Source: JAAFIW01 sp031414805 (lineage in GTDB: Bacteria > Pseudomonadota > Gammaproteobacteria > Burkholderiales > Burkholderiaceae_C). Taken from it: DNA of 64,000 nt. This document shows positions 1-9,083 of this stretch, piece by piece; position 1 is the first letter of the stretch; every line of letters begins with the position of its first letter. Location of the stretch: the NCBI GenBank assembly GCA_031414805.1, contig JANOQJ010000080.1, forward strand, positions 1-64,000, in the 5' to 3' direction. Under the pieces are notes generated by a model. The model was not told the DNA's origin. It saw only the letters and a program-made list of their open reading frames with translations, and did not search any database. The position numbers were made by a program, and so were the translations under genes.

Positions 1-205
1 GTGAAGACCCAAGGTCTATCACGTTTGGGCACGTTGATGCCGTATCCATCAGAGGATCCACCCGATTTGTGTGGATCCCCCTTGATAAACGGCTGTTCAA
101 CGGCCTTCAAATTACCCCGGTCTCTGTTCCCCGTGGGGAGGCATCCATAGCATCTTGAGCAGCATTTATAAGGGTGGAGGCACTTTTTGACTATCTAATG
201 AGCCG
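1..205. other. Left window edge, no recognised gene
   Basis: The plus strand is open from base 1 to a TAG at 148-150 (49 codons), so this could be the tail of a gene cut by the window edge, but I recognise nothing in the translation. An inverted repeat lies at 54-78 (ggatccac / gtggatcc). A copy of the dispersed 60-bp repeat follows at about 147-190. Confidence 0.3.
147..190 (+). repeat. Dispersed 60-bp repeat, copy 1 (degenerate)
   Basis: Contains cttgagcagcatttataagg, the reverse orientation of the repeat whose core is TGCTCAAGCAGCTAT. It lies just downstream of the SulP gene stop. Confidence 0.55.
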
Positions 206-1846
206 TCATTTCCCGCCCAACTCCACCGCAAATCCCGAGCGCTGCACCACCTCATTCGGCTGCGTTTGCAAGTTCGCCAGTTCCAGGAGGCCCCCGCGCG
301 CCAGCACGGCTTTGTGTAGCTGCCGCAAGGCGTCGAGCCCCGAGCTGTCGAGCGCGAAAAGGCGTGCGGTGTCGAGCACCACGTGGGGTGGGGTGGTGCT
401 GGCTTCTATCGCTTGGGTGATCGCGTCGAGCTTGGCGACGGCGCCGAAAAACAGGGCACCATTCAGCGCGAAATGAAGGGGTTGGTCGGTCAATACGTCC
501 ACGCTGAAAAGCGAACCCATGCGCCGCACAAACAGCACGCAGGCCAACACCAGGCCGACTTGCAGGGCTACCGTCAAGTCCAGCACCACCGTGAGAAAAA
601 ACGTGCCCAGCATGAGCAGGCGGTAGTGGTTGCTGTGGTGGCGCAGGTGCGCAAATTCGCGCCACTCGCCCATGTTCCAGGCCACAAACAACAGCACCCC
701 GGCCAACACCGCCAACGGCACATGCAGCGCCAGGGGCGCAGCCAGCAGCACCACGGCGGCCACGGTGGCGGCGTGAAGCATGCCGGCAATCGGCGATGTA
801 GCACCGCTGCGTACGTTGGTGACGGTGCGGGCAATGGTGCCGGTGGCGGGCATGCCGCCGAAAAATGGGGTGACGATGTTGGCGATGCCTTGGGCCATCA
901 GCTCCTGGTTGGGGTCGTGGCGGGGCTGGTTGCTCAGTTGGTCGGCCACGCGGGCGCACAGCAGCGATTCGATGGCACCCAGCAGCGCAATCGTCAGCGT
1001 GGGGGTGACCAGCAGCTTGACGGTGGCCCACGAAAAATCCGGCAGCGCGAATGCGGGAAGGCCCTGCGGGATGCTGCCGAAGCGGCTGCCGATGGTTTCG
1101 ACAGGCAGGTTCAGAAACCACGCAAACAGGGTCAATGTGACCAGCGCCACCATGGGGCCCGGGATGCGGGCGTTGAACTGAGCGGCGCGGCGCATGCCGG
1201 GAAATTCCAGCGCAGGGCTGATGGGTGAGCCGGTGGCCCACAGGCGTGGCCACAAAAACAGACCGAGCACACACACCAGCCCCAGGCCCAGCGCATACAA
1301 ATTCAAACTGGTGATGTTCTGGCTGATGACCATCAGCTGGGTGAAAAAGTCAGCCGGCATCTTGTCAATCGACAAGCCTAGCAAATCCTTGATTTGTGAG
1401 CACGCCACCAGCACCGCGATGCCATTGGTAAACCCCACCACGATGCCCACCGGCACATAGCGCACCAAGTTGCCCAGTCTGAGCAGGCCAAACACAAACA
1501 GCAGCACGCCCGCGCAGGTGGTGGCAATCAGCAGATTGGCCAGGCCGTACTGCTGCACGATGCCGTAAACAATGACGATGAAGGCCCCCGCCGGCCCGCC
1601 AATCTGCACGCTGGAGCCACCCAGCGCGGAGATTAAAAAGCCCGCAATGATGGCTGTCCACAGCCCGGCTTCGGGCTTGAGGCCGCTGGCGATGGCAAAG
1701 GCCATGGCCAAGGGCAGGGCGACGATGCCAACCGTGATGCCTGCGCCGAGGTCTTTGAAAAAACGGTCTTTGGCGTAGCCGCCTTGCAGCGCGGTGAGCA
1801 GGCGGGGGCGAAAGCGGGCTAACGTGGGAATGGGGAGATCGGGCAT
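206..1846 (-). CDS. SulP family inorganic anion transporter with STAS domain
   Basis: A 546-residue inner-membrane protein of the SulP (SLC26-like) family, which moves sulfate, bicarbonate, dicarboxylates or other anions. The first 420 residues are hydrophobic with 10-14 potential membrane spans. The early GITVGIVALPLAMAFAIASG stretch is the typical SulP signature, and a Gly-rich PATGTIARTVTNVRSGA segment lies near residue 335. The last 85 residues form a cytoplasmic STAS domain with the VVLDTARLFALDSSGLDAL strand-loop-helix. Length is normal for the family. The substrate cannot be told from sequence; bicarbonate or sulfate are the likeliest. It appears monocistronic, with an inverted-repeat element upstream at 1881-1978. 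Confidence 0.9.
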   Translation of the reverse strand: MPDLPIPTLARFRPRLLTALQGGYAKDRFFKDLGAGITVGIVALPLAMAFAIASGLKPEAGLWTAIIAGFLISALGGSSVQIGGPAGAFIVIVYGIVQQYGLANLLIATTCAGVLLFVFGLLRLGNLVRYVPVGIVVGFTNGIAVLVACSQIKDLLGLSIDKMPADFFTQLMVISQNITSLNLYALGLGLVCVLGLFLWPRLWATGSPISPALEFPGMRRAAQFNARIPGPMVALVTLTLFAWFLNLPVETIGSRFGSIPQGLPAFALPDFSWATVKLLVTPTLTIALLGAIESLLCARVADQLSNQPRHDPNQELMAQGIANIVTPFFGGMPATGTIARTVTNVRSGATSPIAGMLHAATVAAVVLLAAPLALHVPLAVLAGVLLFVAWNMGEWREFAHLRHHSNHYRLLMLGTFFLTVVLDLTVALQVGLVLACVLFVRRMGSLFSVDVLTDQPLHFALNGALFFGAVAKLDAITQAIEASTTPPHVVLDTARLFALDSSGLDALRQLHKAVLARGGLLELANLQTQPNEVVQRSGFAVELGGK

Positions 1847-1880
1847 TTTTGGGGCTTCAATGCCTCTGGCTGCAAGGTTC

Positions 1881-1978
1881 CGTCATTGCCGCGAAGGCGG
1901 GAATCCACGCTAGCGCGTCAGAAACACGTTGAATTGCGAAGTCGTCGCGCCTGGATTCCCGCCTTCGCGGGAATGACA
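1881..1978. repeat. Inverted-repeat element, copy 1 (about 97 bp)
   Basis: Arms 1882-1907 and 1952-1977 are near-perfect reverse complements containing attcccgccttcgcgggaat, separated by about 45 bp. A second copy with the same architecture and the shared inner motif cgcgcctgga lies at 11234-11330. It looks like a small non-coding mobile or REP-like element. It fills the gap between the SulP gene and the secretion ATPase gene and could fold into a strong hairpin in either direction. Confidence 0.75.
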
Positions 1979-2024
1979 AGCTGGTTTGCGGATGCAGAGT
2001 GTTCATACGCTCTACCAGCAAGCC

Positions 2025-3854
2025 TTATTCCAGCGGCGGCGTCGCCGTCAGCACCTCTTCCATGGTCGTCAGCCCCTCGGCCACACGCAGCGCACCGGCT
2101 AAGCGCAAGGGCCGCATGCCGTCGGTGACAGCCTGGCGGCGCAGCTTGTCCATGCTGGGGGACAGGTTGACCTGGGCTTTGAACGCCTCGCTTACCGTGA
2201 GCAGTTCATATAGACCCATACGGCCCATAAAGCCGGTCATGCGGCAGTCGACACAGCCCACCGGCTTGAACGGGCGGTAGTTGCCGTTGATCTTCCAGGG
2301 TTTGACCACTTCGGCCAGTGCATCGCGGCTGGCCTGCACCTTGTCATCATCTTCCGGCGCTTTGCATTGCTTGCACAGCGTGCGCACCAGGCGCTGGGCC
2401 AGTACGCCCAGCATGGTGGCGTTGATCAGGTAAGACGGGATGCCCAGCTCCATCAAGCGGCTGATCGCACTCGGCGCGTCGTTGGTGTGCAGGGTTGAAA
2501 AAACAAGGTGACCGGTCAGCGCAGCCTGCACCGCCATCTCGGCGGTTTGCAAATCGCGAATCTCGCCAATCATGATGATGTCGGGGTCCTGGCGCATCAG
2601 GGCGCGCAGGCCTTCGGCGAAATTGAAGTCGATTTGCGGCTGAACCTGGGTCTGGTTGAAGCTGGGTTCGATCATCTCGATGGGGTCTTCCACCGTGCTC
2701 ACGTTCACCTCTTCGGTGGCAATGCGTTTGAGCGTGGAGTACAGCGTGGTGGTTTTGCCCGAGCCGGTGGGGCCCGTGACCAGAATAATGCCGTGCGGTC
2801 GCTTGACCAGCGCCTCCCAGCGCTGCGCATCGTGCGGCGCAAAGCCCAGCGCGTCGAGGTCTTTCACGGCGGTGTCGGGGTCAAAAATCCGCATCACCAT
2901 TTTTTCGCCGAAGGCGGTGGGCAGGGTGCTCAAGCGCATTTCCACCTCGTCGCCGCGCGGGTTGCGGGTTTTGATGCGGCCGTCCAGCGGGCGGCGCTTT
3001 TCCACCACGTCCATGCGGCCCAGCAGCTTGATGCGCGAGATCATGGCGTTCATCACCGACGGCGGCATCTGGTAGACGGGGTGAAGAATGCCGTCGATGC
3101 GAAAGCGGATCACGCCCTGCTCGCGCCGGGGCTCCAGGTGAATGTCTGAAGCGCGCTGGTCAAACGCGTACTGCCACAGCCAGTCGACCACCTGCACCAC
3201 GCCCTGGTCGTTGGCGTCCAGTTGTTTGCTGGTTTTGCCCAGTTCCACCAGCTGCTCAAAGCTGGACGCGCCGCCTGCCAGGGCCGATTTTTCGCCCGCT
3301 TTTTGCGCTGCCCGCACCGACTTGGCCAGCGCAAAAAATTCTGCCGTGTAGCGGTGAATGTCTTGCGGGTTGGCCACCACGCGGCGCACGGTGCGGCGGC
3401 TTTGGCGTTCGACTTCGCTGACCCAATCGGTCACAAACGGGTCGGCTGTGGCCACCACCACCTCTTTGGCTGTCACCTGTACTGGCAACACCTTGTGGCG
3501 TTCGGCGTACACCGCGCTCATGGTTTCGGCCACCTTGCCCACGTCCACCTTCAGCGGGTCAATGCGCAAATAGTCGAGCCCGGCGCGGGTGGCCAGCCAC
3601 TGGCTCAGCAGTTCGATGTCCAGCGGCTTGCCGTCGCTGGCGCGGGTCATGGCCACGCTGGCCAGGCGCACCAGCGGGTGCTGCGCGCTTTCGGCCTGTG
3701 CGCAGCGGGCGGTGGTGCGGCGCGCTTCTTCTGGCGAGATCACACCGTCTTCGTGCAGCCACTCGACGATATGGCGCCAGTGCAGCGGGCCGCTGAATTC
3801 GGTGCGAGCCAGGGATTTTGGTTTGACGGCGTTCACAGTGGTTTGTCTATTCAA
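2025..3854 (-). CDS. GspE/PilB-type secretion ATPase
   Basis: A 609-residue cytoplasmic hexameric ATPase of the GspE/PulE/PilB family, which powers type II secretion or type IV pilus assembly. An N-terminal MshEN/T2SSE_N-like region (about residues 20-170) precedes the ATPase core. The core has Walker A GPTGSGKTTT, an Asp box, a Walker B region RQDPDIIMIGEIRD and a His box STLHTNDAPSA. A tetracysteine zinc motif (CKQC and CVDC) sits near residues 500-545, as in GspE and PilB. No other secretion or pilus gene is in the window, so this is an orphan copy. Its GTG/ATG region overlaps the stop of the upstream spermidine-synthase-like gene by 8 bases, implying translational coupling. Confidence 0.88.
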   Translation of the reverse strand: MNRQTTVNAVKPKSLARTEFSGPLHWRHIVEWLHEDGVISPEEARRTTARCAQAESAQHPLVRLASVAMTRASDGKPLDIELLSQWLATRAGLDYLRIDPLKVDVGKVAETMSAVYAERHKVLPVQVTAKEVVVATADPFVTDWVSEVERQSRRTVRRVVANPQDIHRYTAEFFALAKSVRAAQKAGEKSALAGGASSFEQLVELGKTSKQLDANDQGVVQVVDWLWQYAFDQRASDIHLEPRREQGVIRFRIDGILHPVYQMPPSVMNAMISRIKLLGRMDVVEKRRPLDGRIKTRNPRGDEVEMRLSTLPTAFGEKMVMRIFDPDTAVKDLDALGFAPHDAQRWEALVKRPHGIILVTGPTGSGKTTTLYSTLKRIATEEVNVSTVEDPIEMIEPSFNQTQVQPQIDFNFAEGLRALMRQDPDIIMIGEIRDLQTAEMAVQAALTGHLVFSTLHTNDAPSAISRLMELGIPSYLINATMLGVLAQRLVRTLCKQCKAPEDDDKVQASRDALAEVVKPWKINGNYRPFKPVGCVDCRMTGFMGRMGLYELLTVSEAFKAQVNLSPSMDKLRRQAVTDGMRPLRLAGALRVAEGLTTMEEVLTATPPLE

Positions 3855-4635
3855 TGGGTTTAAACACCTTCAGCCACTTGGCCGCAGGCAATCCGCACAG
3901 AGTCTGGATGCTTTCTGCCCGGTCGGCAAGCGTGGCCCTGGTGGCTTTCTGGCTTTGGCGCAAGGCCACCACAATGGTGTTGCCCTCGCGAGTGGGCTTG
4001 AACGCCCACACGGCTTCACGGCCAAACACACCAGCGATTTTTTCCAGGCTTTGCGTGAAGTTGGACGAGCGGCCAAACAGGTTGACGGTCATCACGCCCT
4101 GCTCGCTGAGCAACTGGCGGCAGTTTGCGTAAAACTCCGCGCTGTCCAGCACCGGGCCGTCGGCCTCCTGGTCGTACAGATCGACCTGCAGCGCGTCCAC
4201 CTTGCCGTGCCACAGCGGGTGGGCCGCCACCTCTTGCGCATCGCCCAGCACCACCTGCAGCCGTGCGTTGTCGGCGGGCAGCTTGAACCACAACCGGCAA
4301 GCCGCCACCACCTGGGCATTCAGCTCGATGGCGGTGGTTTTCATACGCAGCTTTTTGTAGCAAAACTTGGTTAACGAGCCCGCACCCAGGCCCAGTTGCA
4401 TGGCGTGCAGTTTCGCAATGGCGGTGGAAGACCGGTCGGGAACAAAGAGCAGCCAGGCCATCATGCGCTGCACATATTCCAGCTCCAGATCAAACGGCGC
4501 GTCCAGCAGCATGGAGCCCTGCACCCAGTCGGTGCCGCCCAGGTGCAGGTAGCGCGCGTCGCCGTAGTCGGAGAAGTTCACGTCGGGCAGCAAAGGTTTG
4601 GAAACGCGCTTGGGTGTGCGGGGTAAAGGAGGCAT
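3847..4635 (-). CDS. Spermidine-synthase-like methyltransferase-fold protein
   Basis: A 262-residue protein with the Rossmann fold of the spermine/spermidine synthase family: the glycine motif LGLGAGSLTKF near residue 80, an acidic strand end AIELN near 103 and a DLYD segment near 150. The N-terminal beta domain is short and the aminopropyltransferase active-site signature GGGDGG seen in the real SpeE at 18091-19008 is absent. I therefore call it spermidine-synthase-like and do not assign polyamine synthesis. It starts an apparent two-gene unit with the GspE-like ATPase (8-base overlap). Confidence 0.7.
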   Translation of the reverse strand: MPPLPRTPKRVSKPLLPDVNFSDYGDARYLHLGGTDWVQGSMLLDAPFDLELEYVQRMMAWLLFVPDRSSTAIAKLHAMQLGLGAGSLTKFCYKKLRMKTTAIELNAQVVAACRLWFKLPADNARLQVVLGDAQEVAAHPLWHGKVDALQVDLYDQEADGPVLDSAEFYANCRQLLSEQGVMTVNLFGRSSNFTQSLEKIAGVFGREAVWAFKPTREGNTIVVALRQSQKATRATLADRAESIQTLCGLPAAKWLKVFKPIE

Positions 4636-4661
4636 TGTTGGCTGGTTTATGGCTATAAATT

Positions 4662-4722
4662 GCTATTTATATGATAGCTGCTTGAGCAGTATTCACAAGG
4701 GCGGTAGACTGATTTGATTGAA
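4662..4722 (+). repeat. Dispersed 60-bp repeat, copy 2
   Basis: Reverse-orientation copy (tagctgcttgagcagtattc and flanks) between kdpE and the spermidine-synthase-like gene. The remaining bases to 4818 hold nothing I recognise. Confidence 0.75.
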
Positions 4723-4818
4723 AAATAGGCTAAAAGCACCAGGGCGCTTCATATTTGGCGGGCTTTCCGTTGCCCGAGATCGCTACGGCCGATCTTCGCG
4801 TTCGAGAATCTGCCTCCG

Positions 4819-5535
4819 TCAGGCGGATCCATCCACCCACAACCGATAACCGACCCCTGTCTCCGTCAGCAGGTGCGCAGGCTGCGCAGGGTCGGTCTCC
4901 AGCTTGTGGCGCAGGTGGCCCATATAGATGCGCAGGTAGTGGCTTTGCTCGGTGTGTGAGGGCCCCCAGACTTCGCGTAGCAACTGCCGGTGAGTGAGCA
5001 CCCGGCCCGCGTTGGCAATCAGCACTTGCAGCAAGCGGTATTCGAGTGGGGTGAGGTGAACTTCGGTGCCCGCGCGGTGCACCAGGCGAGCCGCTCGGTT
5101 GACGGTGACCTGGCCGAAGCGAAAGACGGCGTCTGGCTCGGTATTGGTGCTGTCCGATTGCCGGGCGCTGTGGCGACGCAGGTTGGCACGCACCCTGGCC
5201 AGCAGCTCGCCGATGCCAAACGGTTTGGCCAGGTAGTCGTCAGCCCCAGCGTCCAGCGCAGCAATTTTGTCGGCCTCGTCGGTGCGGGCCGACAGCACCA
5301 CGATGGGCACACTGGACCAGCTGCGCACATCACGAATCACATCCAGCCCATCGCCGTCCGGCAAGCCCAGGTCGAGCACCAGCAGGTCAGGCTTGCGCGT
5401 GGCGGCTTCGGTCAGGCCGCGCTGTGCGGTATCAGCTTCGTGAACCTGCCAGCCTTCTTCTTGTAAAGCGGCGCGCACGAAGCGGCGGATTTGGGGTTCG
5501 TCTTCAATGACAACGGCGACGCGGTTAGTGGACAT
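4819..5535 (-). CDS. kdpE: Response regulator KdpE
   Basis: A 238-residue OmpR/PhoB-type response regulator. The receiver domain has acidic pocket E11/D12, phospho-acceptor D55 in LLVLDLGLPD, Ser82 and K104 in YLAKPF. The C-terminal winged helix (about 135-235) carries LTPLEYRLLQVL and VGYRLW. Family knowledge: KdpD phosphorylates it under K+ limitation or osmotic stress, and it then activates kdpFABC. It lies 27 bases downstream of kdpD as the last gene of the operon. Confidence 0.95.
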   Translation of the reverse strand: MSTNRVAVVIEDEPQIRRFVRAALQEEGWQVHEADTAQRGLTEAATRKPDLLVLDLGLPDGDGLDVIRDVRSWSSVPIVVLSARTDEADKIAALDAGADDYLAKPFGIGELLARVRANLRRHSARQSDSTNTEPDAVFRFGQVTVNRAARLVHRAGTEVHLTPLEYRLLQVLIANAGRVLTHRQLLREVWGPSHTEQSHYLRIYMGHLRHKLETDPAQPAHLLTETGVGYRLWVDGSA

Positions 5536-5562
5536 GGATTTCGATAGGCAAGTTAAACACCT

Positions 5563-8391
5563 TCACGCGTCCACCGCCGGTGGCTCCTCGCGCGGCAACG
5601 TCATCGTGAATTCCGCGCCCGCACCGTGCGCCACGTTCCCAGCCGCAATGCTGCCCTTGTGCGCCTGTACCACCGCTTTACAAATAGCCAAGCCCAACCC
5701 CACACCGGGCGTGACAGATTCGGTTTGGCCCCGGGTGAATTTCTCGAACAGCGCGTCTTCGTGGCCACGGCTTGCGGCGGGCAGGCCGGGGCCATGGTCG
5801 CGCACGGTGATGACCAGGGTGTTCTCGGTCGTTGTGGCCGAAATCACGAACGGCGGGGCACCGTACTTCACTGCATTTTCCAGCAGGTTCACCAGCACCC
5901 GCTCCATCAGCGCGGCATCGAAAGCAACCAGGGGCAGATCGGCTGGCAGCACCGTTTGCACCGTGTGCGTGCCCAGGGCAGGCTGCGCGGCGCGGATGGC
6001 GCTGCCCACCAGCTCTTCCACCGACTGCCAATCCAGCCGCAGATGCACCGTGCCACTTTGCAGCCGCGCCATCTCCAGCAGGTTGCCCACCAGCGCGTTC
6101 AGGGCGCGGGCCTGGGTGGCAATGGCCTGCACCGTTGCGGTGGTCGTCATGTCGGTCGATGGGGATGAATTTATAGCCAAATCGGCATCCAGCCCTTGTG
6201 GATATTGCTCAAGCAGCTTCTGTTTTTGTAGCAAAGTTTCGGCTAAACCCAGCAACGCGGTCAGGGGCGTGCGCACGTCGTGCGATATGGCGGCGAGCAG
6301 GGCGTTGCGCAAGCGGTCGCTTTCCATTTGCACCACGGCTTGCTGGGCAATGTCCAGGTAGTGCACGCGCTCCAGCGCAATCGCCACTTGCCGCGCCAGC
6401 GTATCCAGCTGCTGCATCTGCTCGGGAATGAGCAACCAGCGCGGCTGGGCAGGTTGGAGCGCGAGCACGCCGCGCACCCGCATGGGCGCTTTGAGCGGGC
6501 TGTAGTGCCAGGGCTGTGCGGCCAGGGTGACAGTGGCCAGACCGGCGCTCTGGTTTTTGCGGAAAGCCCAATCAGCGACGCTGGGGTCAAAGCCTTCGGG
6601 CGGGTTGGCGGGGAGGCTCAGCGTGTCATTGCCTGCATTCTTGTGATTTGCCACCAGCACCAGCGCCTGGCCACCAAAGTTGCGCTGCACCGCCGCCTGG
6701 CCCAGCTGCGCCACCTGCTCGGTTTGCAGCGCGCCCGACAGTTCGCGCGACAGCTCAAACAGTGACTGTGCACGCCGCTCGCGGCTGGCCGCAATGCGGG
6801 CCTGAAAGCGCAAGCCCGCCGTCAGATGCCCCACGAGCAAACCGACCACCAACATCACGGCAAAGGTCAGCAAATACTGCACATCGCTGACCGCAAAAGA
6901 GAAGCGCGGCGGCACAAAAAAGAAGTCAAACGCCGCCACATTCAGCACCGCCGCCAGCGCCGCCGGTGCCCGCCCGTAGCGCGCCGCCACCCAGACCACA
7001 CCCAGCAAAAACAGCATGACGATGTTCGCCAGCGCCAGCACGTTCACCAGCGGCATCGCGATCGCGGTGATGGCCACGCTGCCCGCCACGGCCCAGGCGT
7101 AGCCTTGCCAGGTGGTGGCGTCAGGTGTTGTGGCTGGGGGGTGGCCCGATTCATTGCCCAGTGCATCTACGGCGCGGGGTACGGCCTGGCCAAGCCGCCG
7201 CGTGCTGTGCGCATCGCCCACCTGCACGATGTCCAGCGACGGTGCGAGCTGAGCCAATTTGCGTGGCAGGCTGGCACCCCACCACAGCTGCAGTGGTGCC
7301 CACACCGGGGTCTGTGAGCGGCCCATGACCAGGGTGGCGCAGTTCAACGCGCGTGCCTGCGCCGCCAGGGCCACACCCACATCGTCTTCGGCCAGCACCG
7401 ACGTGGCCGCCCCCAGCGCTTCAGCCAGTTTCAGCACCGACAAAATCCGGTCACGTTCGCCGATGGCCAGGCGCTGCAAGCGCGGTGTTTCCACATACGT
7501 GGCTTGCCAGCGCACATTGAGCTGACCCGCGAGCCGCGCAGCGGTGCGCACGGTTTGCTCCGCCCCATCGCGCGGGCCGACGCAGGCCAGGATGGCTCCC
7601 GAGGTGTGCCAGGCAGGCAGGTTTTGCCCGGCGTTCGCGCCCGAGACAGCTGGAGCGCTCGACTGCTCTATGCGCCAGCTTTGCACATCGTCTTCCACAT
7701 GCTCGGCAGTGCGGCGCAGCGCAATTTCACGCAGCGCGATCAGGTTGCCTTTGCGAAAAAAGTTCTGTGCAGCGCGCTCAGCCTGCTGCGGTTTGTAGAC
7801 CTTGCCGGCTTTCAGGCGCGCGGTCAGCTCATCGGCGGTCACGTCCACCAAAATCAGCTCGTCGGCTTGATCGATCAAGGTGTCGGGCACGGTTTCGTGA
7901 ATGCGTACGCCGGTGATGGTGCTCACGGTGCCGTTCAGGCTTTCCAGGTGCTGCACGTTGAGCGCGGACCACACATCAATACCCGCAGCCAGCAGCTCCT
8001 GCACGTCCTGCCAGCGCTTGGCGTGACGCGAGCCTTCCACATTGCTGTGAGCCAGCTCGTCGACCAGCAGCACAGCGGGTTTGCGGGCCAACGCGGCGTC
8101 CAGGTCAAATTCCTTCAGTGTGCTGCTGCGATACGGCACCTCGCGCAGCGGCAGTTGCGGCAGGCCCACGAGCAGTTGCGCTGTCTCAGCACGCCCATGC
8201 GTTTCGATGACACCGACCAGCACATCGCGCCCGGCTTTCAGGGCTTGCTGCGCGGCACCCAGCATCGCGTAGGTTTTGCCCACGCCCGCGCTGGCGCCGA
8301 AATAAATGCGCAACTTGCCACTTTTCGTGGCCACGTCATGCGCCTTCAGCTGGGCCAGCAGGGCGTCGGGGTCGGGGCGGATGTCAGACAT
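5563..8391 (-). CDS. kdpD: Sensor histidine kinase KdpD
   Basis: Membrane sensor kinase of about 942 residues. Order: KdpD N-terminal ATP-binding domain with Walker A GASAGVGKT (residues 32-40), a USP-like domain (about 255-370), four membrane spans (about 420-515), a GAF-like region, a HisKA domain with phospho-acceptor His704 in SHDVRTPL, and a HATPase with ENAVKYG, DHGPGLP and GVGLGL. I chose the ATG at 8391 (MSDIRPD). The frame is open upstream to 8415, but those codons lie in a repeat. About 23 residues after His704 (roughly 721-743) are encoded by a dispersed repeat read in frame, an insertion other KdpD proteins are not expected to have. Confidence 0.95.
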   Translation of the reverse strand: MSDIRPDPDALLAQLKAHDVATKSGKLRIYFGASAGVGKTYAMLGAAQQALKAGRDVLVGVIETHGRAETAQLLVGLPQLPLREVPYRSSTLKEFDLDAALARKPAVLLVDELAHSNVEGSRHAKRWQDVQELLAAGIDVWSALNVQHLESLNGTVSTITGVRIHETVPDTLIDQADELILVDVTADELTARLKAGKVYKPQQAERAAQNFFRKGNLIALREIALRRTAEHVEDDVQSWRIEQSSAPAVSGANAGQNLPAWHTSGAILACVGPRDGAEQTVRTAARLAGQLNVRWQATYVETPRLQRLAIGERDRILSVLKLAEALGAATSVLAEDDVGVALAAQARALNCATLVMGRSQTPVWAPLQLWWGASLPRKLAQLAPSLDIVQVGDAHSTRRLGQAVPRAVDALGNESGHPPATTPDATTWQGYAWAVAGSVAITAIAMPLVNVLALANIVMLFLLGVVWVAARYGRAPAALAAVLNVAAFDFFFVPPRFSFAVSDVQYLLTFAVMLVVGLLVGHLTAGLRFQARIAASRERRAQSLFELSRELSGALQTEQVAQLGQAAVQRNFGGQALVLVANHKNAGNDTLSLPANPPEGFDPSVADWAFRKNQSAGLATVTLAAQPWHYSPLKAPMRVRGVLALQPAQPRWLLIPEQMQQLDTLARQVAIALERVHYLDIAQQAVVQMESDRLRNALLAAISHDVRTPLTALLGLAETLLQKQKLLEQYPQGLDADLAINSSPSTDMTTTATVQAIATQARALNALVGNLLEMARLQSGTVHLRLDWQSVEELVGSAIRAAQPALGTHTVQTVLPADLPLVAFDAALMERVLVNLLENAVKYGAPPFVISATTTENTLVITVRDHGPGLPAASRGHEDALFEKFTRGQTESVTPGVGLGLAICKAVVQAHKGSIAAGNVAHGAGAEFTMTLPREEPPAVDA
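6176..6235 (-). repeat. Dispersed 60-bp repeat inside kdpD, in frame
   Basis: Forward-orientation copy (agcccttgtggatattgctc, aagcagcttctgtttttgta) lying wholly in the kdpD reading frame. It encodes the segment around LLQKQKLLEQYPQGLDADLA in the HisKA dimerisation helices. All other clear copies in the window are intergenic. Confidence 0.8.
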
Positions 8392-8410
8392 ACGTGATTG
8401 TGTTTTACAA

Positions 8411-8470
8411 GCCAAAAGTGCCTGCAGCCCTTTTAAATATTGCTCAAGCAGCTACTATTTTTATAGTAAA
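8411..8470 (-). repeat. Dispersed 60-bp repeat between kdpC and kdpD
   Basis: Forward-orientation copy (ttgctcaagcagctactatt with flanks) filling almost the whole kdpC-kdpD gap. It leaves little room for a separate promoter and would be transcribed as part of the operon. Confidence 0.8.
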
Positions 8471-8483
8471 TCCCAACAATCCA

Positions 8484-9071
8484 TCAAGGTGCTTTCATGC
8501 CCTGCAACGCCAGATTCAGCGCCAGCACGTTCACCACTGGCTCGCCCAGCACGCCCCACAGCGGCGCTTGCGTGTGCTGAGTGACCAGCGCCTGTACGGT
8601 GGGCACCGGCAGGCCACGCAGTTTGGCGATGCGGGACACCTGGTAGGCGGCGGCAGCCGGGCTGATGTGCGGGTCCAGGCCGCTGGCCGACGCGGTGACC
8701 AGGTCGACCGGCACGGGCGCTGAGTTGCCCGGGTCCGCCGTGCGCAAAGCGGCGATGCGGTCGGTCACGGCTTGCACCAAGGCCGGGTTGGTGGGGCCCT
8801 GGTTGGAGCCGCCGGAGGCGCTGGCGTTGTACGGGTATGGGCCCGTGGCGGACGGGCGGCCCCAGAAGTTTTTGGGGTCAGTGAAGTTCTGGCCAATCAA
8901 GGAGGAGCCGATGGGTTGACCGTTTTGCCTGATCAGGCTGCCTGCCGCCTGCGCAGGAAATACGGCCTGCGCGATGCCGGTGACCAGCAATGGGTAGGCC
9001 AGCCCGGTGATGGCACTGAGCACAGCGAACAAAACCAGTGCGGGGCGAAGACTGTTTAAAAGCATGTTCAT
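8484..9071 (-). CDS. kdpC: Potassium-transporting ATPase subunit KdpC
   Basis: A 195-residue subunit of the KdpFABC K+ pump, anchored by one N-terminal membrane span (about residues 8-32). The periplasmic part carries family blocks GSLIRQNGQPIGSSLIGQNF, FWGRPSAT and SGLDPHISPAAA. Family role: stabilises the KdpA-KdpB complex and raises ATP affinity. It follows kdpB by 12 bases. Confidence 0.95.
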   Translation of the reverse strand: MNMLLNSLRPALVLFAVLSAITGLAYPLLVTGIAQAVFPAQAAGSLIRQNGQPIGSSLIGQNFTDPKNFWGRPSATGPYPYNASASGGSNQGPTNPALVQAVTDRIAALRTADPGNSAPVPVDLVTASASGLDPHISPAAAAYQVSRIAKLRGLPVPTVQALVTQHTQAPLWGVLGEPVVNVLALNLALQGMKAP

Positions 9072-9083
9072 GTCGGTATTTCC

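Noticed and set aside
1..150. Open plus frame of 49 codons at the left edge
   Set aside because: Could be a gene tail but shows no recognisable sequence; listed only as uncertain.
383..1228. Long plus-strand frame opposite the SulP transporter
   Set aside because: Low-complexity Gln/His/Gly translation with no family match; the minus-strand frame is a full SulP-STAS protein.
2508..3149. Plus-strand frame opposite the GspE-like gene
   Set aside because: His/Val/Gly-rich shadow; the minus strand carries all ATPase motifs.
4799..4818. Terminator after kdpE
   Set aside because: Only a weak imperfect hairpin without a T-run could be drawn near the stop.
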